The notes: a model not told the origin generated them from the sequence alone. A DNA stretch of 64,000 nucleotides from Roseiarcus sp963806935 (GCA_963806935.1 CAWEAT010000011.1:62001-126000), one strand, 5' to 3'; counted from the first letter of the stretch, positions 9,872 through 20,736 are shown. Made by a program: numbers and translations.

Positions 9872-10903
9872 ATGAAATTCCGCCGCGATGTCGTGGCCGC
9901 GATCGGCCACACGCCGCTTATCAAGCTCCGCTCCGCGTCGGAGGCGACTGGGTGCACGATACTCGGCAAGGCCGAATTCATGAACCCGGGCGGGTCGGTC
10001 AAGGACCGCGCGGCGATGGCGATCATCGACGACGCGGCGGCGCGCGGAGCATTGCGGCCCGGCGGCGTCGTCGTCGAGGGCACCGCCGGCAACACCGGCA
10101 TCGGCATCGCGATGGTGGCGAGCGCGCTCGGCTATCGGGCGGTGATCGTCATTCCGGACACCCAGGCGCAGGAAAAGAAGGACATGCTGCGCCTCGCCGG
10201 CGCGGAGCTGATCGAGGTCCCAGCGGTCCCGTATTCCAACCCCAACAATTACGTGCGCTATTCGGGCCGCCTCGCCGAGGCGTTGGCGAAGAGCGAACCC
10301 AACGGCGCGGTCTGGGCGAACCAGTTCGACAATGTCGCCAACCGGCGCGGCCACTACGAGACGACCGGGCCAGAGATTTACGACGATCTCGGCGGCAAGC
10401 TGGATGGGTTCGTGAGCGCCGTCGGCACCGGGGGGACGCTCGCAGGCGTGGGCATGGCGCTCAAGGAGCGCGACCCGGCGATCAAGATCGCGCTCGCCGA
10501 TCCGCCTGGCGCGGCGCTCTATTCCTATTACACCACCGGCGAACTCAAAATGGCCGGTTCTTCGATCACCGAGGGCATCGGCCAGAGCCGCATCACCGCC
10601 AATCTGGAAGGCGCGCCGGTCGACTTCGCCTACGAGATTCCCGACGCAGAATCCGTGCCGATCGTCTTCGAGCTCGTGGCCCATGAAGGTCTCTTGCTCG
10701 GCGGTTCGTCGGGGGTCAACATCGCGGGCGCACTCCGTCTCGCCCGCGAACTCGGCCCAGGCCACACAATCGTGACCCTCTTGTGCGACTCCGGCGCGCG
10801 ATACGCCTCGAAGCTGTTCAATCCCGCGTTTCTGCGTTCGAAGGGCCTGCCGGTTCCGGACTGGCTGGAGGCGAAGGGAAAGACGCCTGAGGTGTTCGCG
10901 TAG
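9872..10903 (+). CDS. cysK: Cysteine synthase (O-acetylserine sulfhydrylase family)
   Basis: PLP-dependent enzyme making cysteine from O-acetylserine and sulfide. The PLP lysine is in NPGGSVKDRAA (near residue 43), the substrate loop is EGTAGNTGIGIA, and the phosphate-binding GTGGT and C-terminal GGSSGVNIAGA are present. At 343 residues it is somewhat longer than classical CysK, matching a proteobacterial subgroup with a C-terminal extension. AAGAGGA precedes the ATG. The stop directly abuts the alaX ATG, so cysK-alaX-sseA is almost certainly one operon devoted to cysteine and sulfur. Cystathionine beta-synthase-type activity cannot be ruled out from sequence. Confidence 0.92.
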   Translation: MKFRRDVVAAIGHTPLIKLRSASEATGCTILGKAEFMNPGGSVKDRAAMAIIDDAAARGALRPGGVVVEGTAGNTGIGIAMVASALGYRAVIVIPDTQAQEKKDMLRLAGAELIEVPAVPYSNPNNYVRYSGRLAEALAKSEPNGAVWANQFDNVANRRGHYETTGPEIYDDLGGKLDGFVSAVGTGGTLAGVGMALKERDPAIKIALADPPGAALYSYYTTGELKMAGSSITEGIGQSRITANLEGAPVDFAYEIPDAESVPIVFELVAHEGLLLGGSSGVNIAGALRLARELGPGHTIVTLLCDSGARYASKLFNPAFLRSKGLPVPDWLEAKGKTPEVFA

Positions 10904-11617
10904 ATGACCCGGACGCTGTTTCGCGACGACGCTTACCGAACCGAGGCGGAAGCGACGGTGACGTCTTCCGATCTGCGGGGAGTGGCGCTCGACTGCACGG
11001 TCTTCTACCCGCAGGGCGGGGGGCAAAGCGGCGATCGCGGGACGCTCGTCTTCGAGGGCGGTTCGCCGATGGCGGTCGTCAACACCGTCTACGACGCCGA
11101 CCGCGCGACCATTCTGCATGTGCCTGCCGACGGGGCCGCCCTGCCCCCGCCAGGCGCGCGAGTGATCGCCCGGATCGACTGGGGGCTGCGCTACAAGCGG
11201 ATGCGCGCCCATACCGCGCTCCATCTGCTATCGGTCGTCCTGCCCTACCCGGTGACCGGCGGATCGGTCGGCGACGCCGAGGGGCGGCTCGATTTCGATT
11301 CGGGCGAGGCGGTCCTCGACCGGGCCGAGGTCGAGCGCCGGCTCAACGAACTGATCGCGCTCGACGCGGCGGTGAGCCAGCGCTGGATCGAAGACGCCGA
11401 GCTCGAGGCCAATCCGGGTCTGATCAAGACGATGTCGGTCAAGCCGCCGATGGGAACGGGCCATGTCCGCCTGATCGCGATCGAGGGCCTTGATCTCCAG
11501 CCATGCGGCGGCACTCATGTCGGCCGCACCGGCGAGATCGGCCGTGCGGCAGTGACGGGAATCGAGAAGAAGGGCAAGATCAACCGCCGCGTGCGCATCG
11601 CGCTCGGCGCCGCTTGA
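10904..11617 (+). CDS. alaX: Alanyl-tRNA editing protein AlaX
   Basis: Free-standing editing domain that hydrolyses Ser-tRNA(Ala) or Gly-tRNA(Ala) made in error by AlaRS. The zinc-binding residues are visible as HTALH (near residue 100) and CGGTH (near residue 200), with the glycine-rich FYPQGGGQSGDRG loop ahead of them. 237 residues fits the AlaX-M class. It starts at the base after the cysK stop and ends 15 bases before sseA. Its position between two cysteine-metabolism genes suggests that editing demand is linked to serine/cysteine pool changes, which is an inference. Confidence 0.93.
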   Translation: MTRTLFRDDAYRTEAEATVTSSDLRGVALDCTVFYPQGGGQSGDRGTLVFEGGSPMAVVNTVYDADRATILHVPADGAALPPPGARVIARIDWGLRYKRMRAHTALHLLSVVLPYPVTGGSVGDAEGRLDFDSGEAVLDRAEVERRLNELIALDAAVSQRWIEDAELEANPGLIKTMSVKPPMGTGHVRLIAIEGLDLQPCGGTHVGRTGEIGRAAVTGIEKKGKINRRVRIALGAA

Positions 11618-11632
11618 TCGGAAGGAGCCTGC

Positions 11633-12481
11633 ATGCCGACGCGGAACTTCTGCACCACGGCAGAGCTCGCGGCCGAGCTCGGTGAGGCGGATCTCGGCGT
11701 GATCGACGCCTCCTGGCATGTCCCGCCAAGCCCGCGGATCGGCGCTTCCGAGTTCCGGCAGGGCCATATACCCGGCGCCGTCTTCTTTGACATCGACTCG
11801 ATCGCCGATCTCGAACAAGGCCTGCCGCACATGCTGCCGAAGCCTGAGACGCTGGCGAAGGGCATGAGCGCGCTCGGGCTCGGCGACGGGATGCGGCTCG
11901 TGGTTTATGACGGCCTTGGACTGTTCGCGGCGGCGCGGGTGTGGTGGACGTTGCGCGCCTACGGCGTCGAGGAGATCCGGATCCTCGAGGGCGGCCTGCC
12001 GAAATGGATCAAGGAAGGGCGGCCGCTCGAGCCAGGCCCCGCCCGACCGAGGCCGCCTCGTCCGTTTACCCCGCGGCTCGACCAAAGTTTCGTCGCTTCG
12101 CTCGACGAGGTGCGCGAGGCGCTCGCGACCGGCTCGGCGCAGGTGGTCGACGCGCGCCCCGCCGACCGCTTCCATGGCCATGCGCCGGAGCCGCGGCCGG
12201 GCGTCAAGGGCGGCCACATGCCCGGCAGCCTCAACCTTCCGTTCGTGGACATCGTCGAGCACGGCCTGCTGAAGCCGCCCAACGCGCTCAAGGCCGAGTT
12301 CGCCGCGCACGGGGTCGACCTGAAGAGGCCGATCATCACCACCTGCGGCTCGGGGGTCACCGCGGCGATCCTGGCGCTGGCGGTCGAGGAGGCCGGCGGC
12401 AAGGTCGAGGGCCTCTACGACGGCTCGTGGGCGGAGTGGGGCTCGCGCGACGATTGCCAGGCGGTGACCGGACCGGCTTGA
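11633..12481 (+). CDS. sseA: 3-mercaptopyruvate sulfurtransferase
   Basis: Two-domain rhodanese that transfers sulfur from 3-mercaptopyruvate, the cysteine transamination product, to thiol acceptors or cyanide. The inactive N-terminal rhodanese domain (residues 1-135) has HIPGAVFFDID. The catalytic C-terminal domain has the active-site loop TTCGSGVTA with the nucleophilic Cys near residue 240; CGSGVTA is the MST-type rather than the thiosulfate-type loop. 282 residues, the normal length. A good AAGGAG lies seven bases before the ATG. It is the third gene of the cysK-alaX-sseA operon. Confidence 0.95.
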   Translation: MPTRNFCTTAELAAELGEADLGVIDASWHVPPSPRIGASEFRQGHIPGAVFFDIDSIADLEQGLPHMLPKPETLAKGMSALGLGDGMRLVVYDGLGLFAAARVWWTLRAYGVEEIRILEGGLPKWIKEGRPLEPGPARPRPPRPFTPRLDQSFVASLDEVREALATGSAQVVDARPADRFHGHAPEPRPGVKGGHMPGSLNLPFVDIVEHGLLKPPNALKAEFAAHGVDLKRPIITTCGSGVTAAILALAVEEAGGKVEGLYDGSWAEWGSRDDCQAVTGPA

Positions 12482-12820
12482 GGCCGGCCGGGTTATTTTA
12501 CATCCTCTAGCAGTCAGTTCGTCCAAGCCGAAGCCAAGTTTAGCCAAGCCAGCCAAAGCGGGTGCGAAACGGATCCGAGGCAGGCAAAATATTTGCCTTG
12601 TATTTCCTTGGACCGCCTTGTCCGGATCGGGCGTTTTCAACGGCTTGCGCCGACTCCCACGGCATAAAACTTCGTCCCGCCGGCCCCCAAGCCAAAAAAA
12701 GCCACTGAAGGCTGCGAATGGCGGCTCGGGCGCACCCGGCTTTTGGCTGCGGCGTTCACGCTTTGCGTGGGATCCATGACGAGCAGGAGAGTAACACTGA
12801 TTTCTGTTTTACGGAAGGAA
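12482..12820. other. Intergenic region with AAGCC runs and a small palindrome
   Basis: No convincing gene between sseA and the DUF1254 gene. Five or so AAGCC units are scattered in 12520-12560. A perfect 7-base inverted repeat with a 3-base centre, AGGCAAA-ATA-TTTGCCT, lies at 12582-12598 and could be an operator. Longer in-frame starts for the downstream gene (12743, 12776) fall here, but they lack a good ribosome site. Confidence 0.5.
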
Positions 12821-15244
12821 ATGTTCGCGAATCGCGCAAAGACCAGAGCAGGCTTGGCCATGCCGCTGGCAGCGGTACTCGCCTTCGCCATCGGAGCCAT
12901 CGCCATGACCGCTGCGCCCGCGACCGCTGACCAGCTCACGCCCGCCGAAGCGCGCGCCATCGCCAAGGAGGCGACGATCTACGGCTTCCCGCTCGTCGAC
13001 AACTATCGCGTCCAGTACTCGTATTTCGTCGACCGCGGCGGCGATCAGTTCAAGGCGCCCTGGAACACCCTCGTCAACAATGCGCGCGTCTACACGCCGG
13101 CCGACACCGCGATCCAGACGCCGAACTCGGACACCCCCTATTCGTTCATCGGCGCGGACCTGCGAGCCGAGCCGCTGGTGTTCTCCGTGCCGGCGATCGG
13201 CAAGGATCGCTATTATTCGCTCCAGTTCATCGACATGTACACGTTCAACTTTGCCTATGTCGGCAGCCGGGCGACGGGCGACGACGCGGGCGCCTATTTG
13301 CTGGCCGGCCCGGGCTGGCGTGGCGAAACGCCGCCCGGCGTCAAGGCGGTGATCCGGTCGGAGACCGAATTCGCCTTCGTCATTTACCGGACCCAGCTTT
13401 TCGGCCCGGACGACATCGACAACGTCAAAAAAATCCAGGCCGGGTACAAGGTTCAGCCGCTGTCGCAATTCCTCGGCAAGCCCGCGCCCCCTGCCCCGCC
13501 CGCGGTCGACTTCATCAAGCCGCTGAGCCCCGAGGCGGAGAGAACCTCGCCCGAGTTTTTCAACATTCTCAATTTCGTGCTCGGATTCTGCCCGCCGAAC
13601 CCGGCCGAGACCGAGATCATGGCGCGGTTCGCCAAGCTCGGTATCGGCCCGCACGGCACATTCGATGCGAAAGCGCTTTCGCCCGAGATGCTGAAAGCGG
13701 TCGAGGACGGCATGGCGGACGCGTGGGCGGAATTCAAGACGTACAAGGAAACGGAGCTCGACACGGGAAAACGCACCAGCGCAGACGCGTTCGGCACGCG
13801 CGAATTTCTCCACGGCGACTATCTCGCCCGCTTCTCGGGCGCGGTGCTGGGCATCTACGGCAACTCGAAAGACGAGGCGATCTATCCGGTCTATTTCGTC
13901 GACAGCGCCAAGAAGCCGCTGAGCGGGGCGAACCGTTACGAGCTGCGCTTCGCGCCGGGCGACCTGCCTCCGGTCAACGCCTTCTGGTCGCTGACGCTCT
14001 ATGAGCTGCCGTCAAGCCTGCTGTCGGCCAATCCGCTCAATCGCTACCTCATCAATTCGGCGATGCTGCCGAGCCTCAAGCGCGATGACGATGGCGGCGT
14101 CACGCTCGCCATCCAGCACGCCGATCCGGGAGCCGACGGCCAGCCGAACTGGCTGCCGGCGCCGGCCGGACCGTTCTTCCTGGCGATGCGGCTCTATTGG
14201 CCGAAAGCCGACGCGCTCAATGGAAAATGGATCGCGCCTCCCCTTGTCCGGGTGAGCGATAACGAGACGGCGGCGGCTCCGGCCCCGGGCGCCCCGGTTC
14301 CGGTCACGCCCGACAATTTCGTTCGCGCCGAAAGCGACCGCTATCTCGGCAATCTCGTCAGGGAGAGCGAGATCGGCAAGCTGGTCCATCGCCGCGAGCC
14401 GGCGGCGATCGACAACCAGGCCGTCATCCGGCTCAACCGCGATACGCTCTATTCCTCGGCGGTGTTCGACCTCGACGCCGGGCCGGTGACGATCACGCTG
14501 CCGGACGCCGGCAAGCGGTTCATGTCGATGCAGGTGATCGACGAGGACGAATACACCCCCCTGGTCGCCTACGGCGCCGGGACCCAGACGCTGACCAGGG
14601 ACAAGGTCGGAACGCGCTATGTCGTGGTCGCTGTCCGGACGCTGGTCAATCCGGACGATTCCAAGGACGTAGAGGCCGTTCATGCGCTCCAGGACGCGAT
14701 CAAGGTCGATCAGCCGGGGGGCCCGGGCAAGTTCGAGGTTCCCGATTGGGATCAGGCCAGCCAGAAGACGGTGCGCGACGGGCTGCTTACGCTCGCTACG
14801 ACCTTGCCCGACACCAAGGGCATGTTCGGCCCGAGGGGCGAGGTCGATCCGGTGAGGCATCTCATCGGCGCGGCCTCGGCCTGGGGCGGCAACCCGGAGA
14901 AGGACGCCCTCTATCTCAATGTCGTTCCCGGCAAGAACGACGGCAAAACGGTCTACCGGCTCGACGTCAAGGACGTGCCGGTCGACGGCTTCTGGTCGAT
15001 CAGCGTCTATAACGCCAAGGGCTATTTCGAACCGAACCCCCAGAACGCCTATACGCTCAACAACATCACGGCGAAGACCGGCGCGGACGGCTCGATTGCG
15101 ATCCAGTTCGGCGGTTGCGACGGCAAAACCGAGAACTGCCTGCCGACGCCGCCGGGCTGGAACTACCTCGTGCGACTTTATCGGCCGCGCGCGGAAATCC
15201 TCGATCGGTCATGGACCTTTCCGGAGCCGCGGGCGGTGAAGTGA
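12821..15244 (+). CDS. Secreted double DUF1254-DUF1214 protein
   Basis: About 807 residues. A signal peptide (residues 1-38, ending TAAPATA) is followed by one full DUF1254-DUF1214 unit: EATIYGFPLVDNYR, then the hallmark TPNSDTPYSF and NAFWSLTLYEL. A Pro/Ala linker near residue 485 leads into a second unit: REPAAIDNQAVIRLNRDTLYSS, then VDGFWSISVYNAKGYFEPN and NYLVRLYRPR. Proteins of this family usually carry one unit, so this is an internal duplication or fusion. Function is unknown; they are presumed periplasmic. I chose the ATG at 12821 because GGAAGGA precedes it closely and it gives a typical signal peptide. It is convergent with the ligase gene across a palindromic repeat. Confidence 0.85.
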   Translation: MFANRAKTRAGLAMPLAAVLAFAIGAIAMTAAPATADQLTPAEARAIAKEATIYGFPLVDNYRVQYSYFVDRGGDQFKAPWNTLVNNARVYTPADTAIQTPNSDTPYSFIGADLRAEPLVFSVPAIGKDRYYSLQFIDMYTFNFAYVGSRATGDDAGAYLLAGPGWRGETPPGVKAVIRSETEFAFVIYRTQLFGPDDIDNVKKIQAGYKVQPLSQFLGKPAPPAPPAVDFIKPLSPEAERTSPEFFNILNFVLGFCPPNPAETEIMARFAKLGIGPHGTFDAKALSPEMLKAVEDGMADAWAEFKTYKETELDTGKRTSADAFGTREFLHGDYLARFSGAVLGIYGNSKDEAIYPVYFVDSAKKPLSGANRYELRFAPGDLPPVNAFWSLTLYELPSSLLSANPLNRYLINSAMLPSLKRDDDGGVTLAIQHADPGADGQPNWLPAPAGPFFLAMRLYWPKADALNGKWIAPPLVRVSDNETAAAPAPGAPVPVTPDNFVRAESDRYLGNLVRESEIGKLVHRREPAAIDNQAVIRLNRDTLYSSAVFDLDAGPVTITLPDAGKRFMSMQVIDEDEYTPLVAYGAGTQTLTRDKVGTRYVVVAVRTLVNPDDSKDVEAVHALQDAIKVDQPGGPGKFEVPDWDQASQKTVRDGLLTLATTLPDTKGMFGPRGEVDPVRHLIGAASAWGGNPEKDALYLNVVPGKNDGKTVYRLDVKDVPVDGFWSISVYNAKGYFEPNPQNAYTLNNITAKTGADGSIAIQFGGCDGKTENCLPTPPGWNYLVRLYRPRAEILDRSWTFPEPRAVK

Positions 15245-15258
15245 GGGGCGCACGCGCC

Positions 15259-15337
15259 TGTCATGCCCGCGCACGCGGGCATCCAGGACGCGCGGCGGCG
15301 GCGGCGGTCCTGGACCCCCGCTTTCGCGGGGGTGACA
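15259..15337. repeat. Palindromic intergenic repeat, probable bidirectional terminator
   Basis: The ends TGTCATGCCCGC and GGGGGTGACA are near inverted copies, and each arm also folds alone: GCCCGC/GCGGGC and CCCCCGC/GCGGGGG. Between them are ATCCAGGAC and its counterpart GTCCTGGAC. This is the layout of an extragenic palindrome family common in alphaproteobacteria. It sits exactly between two convergent genes and may terminate both. Confidence 0.8.
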
Positions 15338-15347
15338 CGAGCGCCGC

Positions 15348-16865
<1,518 letters not shown>

Positions 16866-16898
16866 GGGTGTCGCCTCTCGAAGCGGAATGGGCTGAGT

Positions 16899-17933
16899 TT
16901 AATCCGCGCGCCGTCCGACTTCCTCCCCCCTTGTGGGGGAGGCCCGCGAGGGCGCCGCCGCCTTCCGGGCGACCGTCTCGGTGAGGAGTTTCGTCGCCGC
17001 GTAGACGGCGTCCAGATGCGGCGCCGGGACATCGGCCAGCCGCGCGAGCTCGATCACCGAGCCGAGCAAGGCGTCGATCTCGGTTGTCCGGCCGTGCTCG
17101 ATGTCCTGCAGCATCGAGGTCTTGTGCGGGCCGATCGCCTCGGCGCCGGCGATGCGCTTTTCGATTGCGAGGCGAAAGCGGATGCCGAACGCTTCGCCGA
17201 CGGTTTGGGCTTCCCGCATCATCGCCGCGGCAAGCGCCCTCGTCGGCGGAAAGCGGCAGATGTCCTCGAGCGTCGCGCGGGTGAGCGCGCTCAGCGGGTT
17301 GAAGGTGAGGTTGCCCCAGAGCTTCATCCAGATCTCGGTGCGGACGTCGCTCAGGACCGGCGACTTGAACCCCGCCCGCGAGAAGAGCTCGGCGAGCGCC
17401 GCCACCCGCGCGGTCTTCGCGCCGTCGAGCTCGGCCAGCGGCAGCCGGTTGCCCTCGACATGGCGGATGACGCCGGGGCTTTCGATCTCGGCCGCCTGGT
17501 AGCTGATCCCGGCGATGATCGCATCGACCGGCAGTTGGCCGGCGATCGCGCCGCCGGGATCGACGCTTTCGAGCCGATGGCCCTCGTAGGGACCGCCGTG
17601 CTTGAAGAAATACCACCACGGGATGCCGTTCTGGGTCGTGAGCGCCATCGTCTCGGGCCCAAGGATCGAGGCGACGTCGGCTGCGATCGGCGCGAGCTGG
17701 TGGGCCTTGACCCCGAGCACGACGAGGTCGGGACGGCCGGCGTCGGCGATGCGGTCCGACGCCTCGACCCGGGCGACGATCTCCTCGCCGCCCTCTTTCA
17801 GGATAAGGCCGCGCTCGCGGATCGCCTTCAGGTGCTCGCCGCGCGCGATGACGCTGACCTTCTCCCCGGCCGCGGCGAGCCTGGCCGCGATGTGGCCGCC
17901 GATCGCCCCTGCCCCAATGACGGTAATGTTCAT
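16899..17933 (-). CDS. PanE/ApbA-family 2-dehydropantoate 2-reductase or oxalyl-CoA reductase
   Basis: NADPH-dependent ketopantoate reductase fold of about 344 residues. The N-terminal Rossmann motif is GAGAIGGHIAARLA, with LGVKAHQL and the TTQNGIPWW segment. The C-terminal helical domain has MKLWGNLTFNPLSAL and GRTTEIDALLGSVIELA, the substrate-binding region. I chose the ATG at 17931-17933 because the glycine motif follows at once; upstream in-frame sequence is arginine-rich and not conserved. The last 15 or so codons run through a palindrome (16922-16942), so the C-terminal tail is repeat-derived. The pairing with an oxalate-CoA-ligase-like gene suggests reduction of oxalyl-CoA to glyoxylate rather than pantothenate synthesis. 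Confidence 0.8.
   Translation of the reverse strand: MNITVIGAGAIGGHIAARLAAAGEKVSVIARGEHLKAIRERGLILKEGGEEIVARVEASDRIADAGRPDLVVLGVKAHQLAPIAADVASILGPETMALTTQNGIPWWYFFKHGGPYEGHRLESVDPGGAIAGQLPVDAIIAGISYQAAEIESPGVIRHVEGNRLPLAELDGAKTARVAALAELFSRAGFKSPVLSDVRTEIWMKLWGNLTFNPLSALTRATLEDICRFPPTRALAAAMMREAQTVGEAFGIRFRLAIEKRIAGAEAIGPHKTSMLQDIEHGRTTEIDALLGSVIELARLADVPAPHLDAVYAATKLLTETVARKAAAPSRASPTRGEEVGRRAD
16922..16942. repeat. Inverted repeat inside the 3' end of the PanE-like gene
   Basis: CCTCCCCC and GGGGGAGG flank a 5-base centre and would form a strong hairpin. It codes for the ASPTRGEE-type tail of the PanE-like protein, a known sign of an extragenic palindrome captured by a coding region. Confidence 0.65.
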
Positions 17934-18000
17934 CCCACTCGTTCCGCAAAAGGCCGCCCCTGCATAGCACGGCCGCGCAGCGGATCGCTCGCTTCCGGTC

Positions 18001-19705
18001 CTAGACCGGGTCCGCGCCCGCGAGGCGCCCGCCCGAGCGGACCGCGGCGATCGCCTCATGCAGGGTTTCGAAGATCCGGTCTTCGCCGACCGCAGGGGCG
18101 ACGCCGTGCCGAATGAGATCGGAGTGCAGGAAGGCGTTGACGCGCGCCAGCACGAGGCCGACTTGGGCGCTCTTCAGGCCGTCGATGAGGTCGCGGACCG
18201 TCCGGGCGGCGGTATAGTCGACATCGAAGATCGCGGCGCAATCGATGATGAACCACCGAACCGGCTCCGGCGCGCCGGCGACGAGGCCGCGCACCTCGTC
18301 GGCGAAGCGATCGGCGTTGGCGTAAAACAGGTCGGCGCCGAACCGGTAGACGATGAGCCCCGGATCGGTGGTAAGGCCCGGGGCGGCCGGCTCCCACCGC
18401 TCCTGCGCGCCGGGGACGAGCACCATCGCGTGCGGCCGGTAGCTGTGGCGGACGTGGCGGACGAGCGAAGCCGCGATGGCCAGCAGGATGCCCTGCTCGA
18501 CGCCGATCGCCGGCACCGCGACGGCGGTAAACAGGGCCAGAAAAAATTCGCCCCGGCTTTCGCGCTTGATGGCGCTCATGCCCTCAACGTCGACCATGCC
18601 GACGGCGATGGTGAATACGATGCTCGCCAGAACACAGCGCGGCAGGTATTGCAGCGGGCCGGTCAGGAACAGAAGCACGACCGCGACGACGGCGGCGAAG
18701 ACGAGCTGCGCGACCTGGCTTCGCGCCCCGGCCCCCTCCGCCATCGCGGTCTGGGTCGGGCTGCCGTTGACCACGAACGCGCCGCTCAGCGCCGCGGCGG
18801 CGTTGGCGGCGGAGAGCCCCAGGATGTCGGCGTTCTCGTCGACGCGCTCCCTGTGCTTGACCGCATAGATGCGCGCGGTCGCCGCGCTCTGGGCGATGAT
18901 CATGACGAAGCACGAGGCGGCGACCGGCGTCAGCGCCAGAGTATCGCTCCAGCTCACGTTCGGCCATTTGAGCCACGGCAGCCCGCCCGGCACCTGGCCG
19001 ATGACGGCGAAGCCCCGCGCCGCGAGATCGAGCCAGGCGCTCGCCGCGATTGCGCCGACAACCAGAACGAGCGGCGCGGGAAAGCGGGGCGCAAACCTGC
19101 GGGCGAGAAGAATGCTTCCCGCGACGAAGATCGAAACGCCGACGACGCGGCCGTCCGCCGAGGGCGCCGCCAGCGCAACCTCCCATAGCTGGACGGCGGT
19201 ATGGCGCGAGGCCACGGCGACGCCGAGCATGTCGCCGAGCATCGCCACGCCGACCTGGATTCCGACCCCCGTCAGAAACCCGACCAGAACAGTGCGCGAC
19301 AGGAAGTCGGCCAGGAAGCCGGCCTTGAAGATCCGCGCGAGCAGAAGCACGCCCGCGGTCTCCAGCGTCAGCATGCCGACGAGCGCCATGTAGCGGTCGC
19401 TGCCGGGCGGCGCCATGTGAGAAAGAGCGCCCGAGAAGATCGCGGCGGTGGCCGAATTGGCGGCCACCACCAGGTGGCGCGACGAGCCGAAGACGGCGAA
19501 TGCGATGAGAGGCAGGAGGACCGTGTAAAGACCGGTGACGACCGGCGTCCCAGCGATCCTCGTGTAGCCGAGCACCTGCGGAATGTTCATTGAGGCGAGC
19601 GTCACGCCGGCGAAGGCGTCGCGCAGCGGCCTCGCGCGGCCTGATCGGAAGCACGCCGCGGAGAAGGGCGATCCGCGCCCGTCGCGCGCCTGCTTCGCCT
19701 CCCAT
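18001..19705 (-). CDS. SulP (SLC26) anion transporter with STAS domain, frameshifted at the N-terminus
   Basis: Membrane transporter for sulfate, bicarbonate, dicarboxylates or oxalate. About 10-14 helices lead from GVTLASMNIPQVLGYTRIAG to LLAIAASLVRHV; a cytoplasmic STAS domain follows with VRWFIIDCAAIFDVDYTA. A continuous frame reaches only to a GTG at 19605, which would cut off the first conserved segment. The missing N-terminus (MGGEAGARRARIALLRGVLPI) is in another frame from an ATG at 19703-19705, and the two join near 19624-19640. The true gene is therefore longer, with one indel. It sits 67 bases upstream of the PanE-like gene on the same strand, which fits anion import for that pathway. 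Confidence 0.82.
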
Positions 19706-19881
19706 TCGCGTCAAGTCCCGATTCCGCCCACAAGCAAGTTGATTCGACCGTCATATTACTATCACACTCGAACGCGCCGCCGGCTGTCCATGCGGTCGAC
19801 GACCGCGTCTCGCCGCACTGTGGAGGACGCCGGTCTTTCCACGAGCTGTAGCGCGGCGGCAGGCGAAGGAGGCCCACAACC

Positions 19882-20736
19882 TTGGACTATCGCAAGAAAT
19901 TCCGCGTCAAGCCGGGCGAAAAGCTACGCCTCGGCAAGATCGATCCCTCGTTCACCGGCGAGCATCAATCCGAGGCCATGGCCAAGGAGGCGACGGAACA
20001 CAGCCGCGCGAAGCTCACCCACATGCAGAACCTGCTCTACGCCGAGCACAGGCACTCGATCCTCATCGTGCTCCAGGCATTGGACGCAGGCGGAAAGGAC
20101 GGGACGATCAAGCACGTGTTCAGTGGGGTCAACCCGCAAGGCGTGCGGGTCGCGAGCTTCAAGCAGCCGACAGCGCCCGAACTCGCGCATGATTTCCTGT
20201 GGCGGGTCCATCCCCATGCCCCCGGGCGGGGGGAAATCGCGATTTTCAACCGTTCGCACTACGAGAGCGTGCTGGTCGAGCGGGTTCACAAGCTCATCGA
20301 CAAGCCAACCTGGACCCGGCGCTATGGAGAAATTCGCGATTTCGAGGATCTCTTGCTCCGGAACGGAACCACGATCCTCAAGTTCTTCCTGCATATCAGC
20401 AAGGAAGAGCAGCTCGCGCGCTTCGCCCAGCGGCTAGAGGACCCGGGCCACAACTGGAAGATCAGCGAGGCGGACTATACCGAGCGCGAGTTCTGGGACG
20501 ACTATATCAAGGCGTTCGAGGACGCTATTCGCGCCACCAGCACCCGCGAGGCGCCATGGTATGTGATCCCGTCGAACGCCAAATGGTTCCGGAATCTCGC
20601 GGTGTCGCAAATCATCGCCGACGCCATGGACGATCTCGGCCTCGCCTACCCGCCGCCCTCGGTTAACCTCGCGGAAATCCGGCGCAAGTATCATGCCGCG
20701 GCCCGCGAAGCCGCAGGCGGCGGAAAGAAGGCTTGA
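19882..20736 (+). CDS. ppk2: Polyphosphate kinase 2 family protein
   Basis: Cytosolic enzyme using polyphosphate to phosphorylate nucleotides (or the reverse). Walker A is DAGGKDG in LIVLQALDAGGKDGTIKH, the Walker B region is IAIFNRSHYESVLVERVH, and the lid segment is FAQRLEDPGHNWKISEADY. The FNRSHYE form resembles class III PPK2, which can phosphorylate both AMP and ADP; this class call is from memory of family motifs. 284 residues. The start is TTG (19882-19884), supported by AAGGAGG at 19865-19871. It diverges from the SulP gene over about 176 bases. Confidence 0.9.
   Translation: MDYRKKFRVKPGEKLRLGKIDPSFTGEHQSEAMAKEATEHSRAKLTHMQNLLYAEHRHSILIVLQALDAGGKDGTIKHVFSGVNPQGVRVASFKQPTAPELAHDFLWRVHPHAPGRGEIAIFNRSHYESVLVERVHKLIDKPTWTRRYGEIRDFEDLLLRNGTTILKFFLHISKEEQLARFAQRLEDPGHNWKISEADYTEREFWDDYIKAFEDAIRATSTREAPWYVIPSNAKWFRNLAVSQIIADAMDDLGLAYPPPSVNLAEIRRKYHAAAREAAGGGKKA

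Noticed and set aside
12510..12560. Repeated AAGCC units considered as a CRISPR or tandem repeat
   Set aside because: Units are five bases, irregularly spaced and too few.
9187..12640. Long open frames overlapping cysK, alaX and sseA in other frames (including two long antisense ones)
   Set aside because: They conflict with three confident genes and have no recognisable domain.
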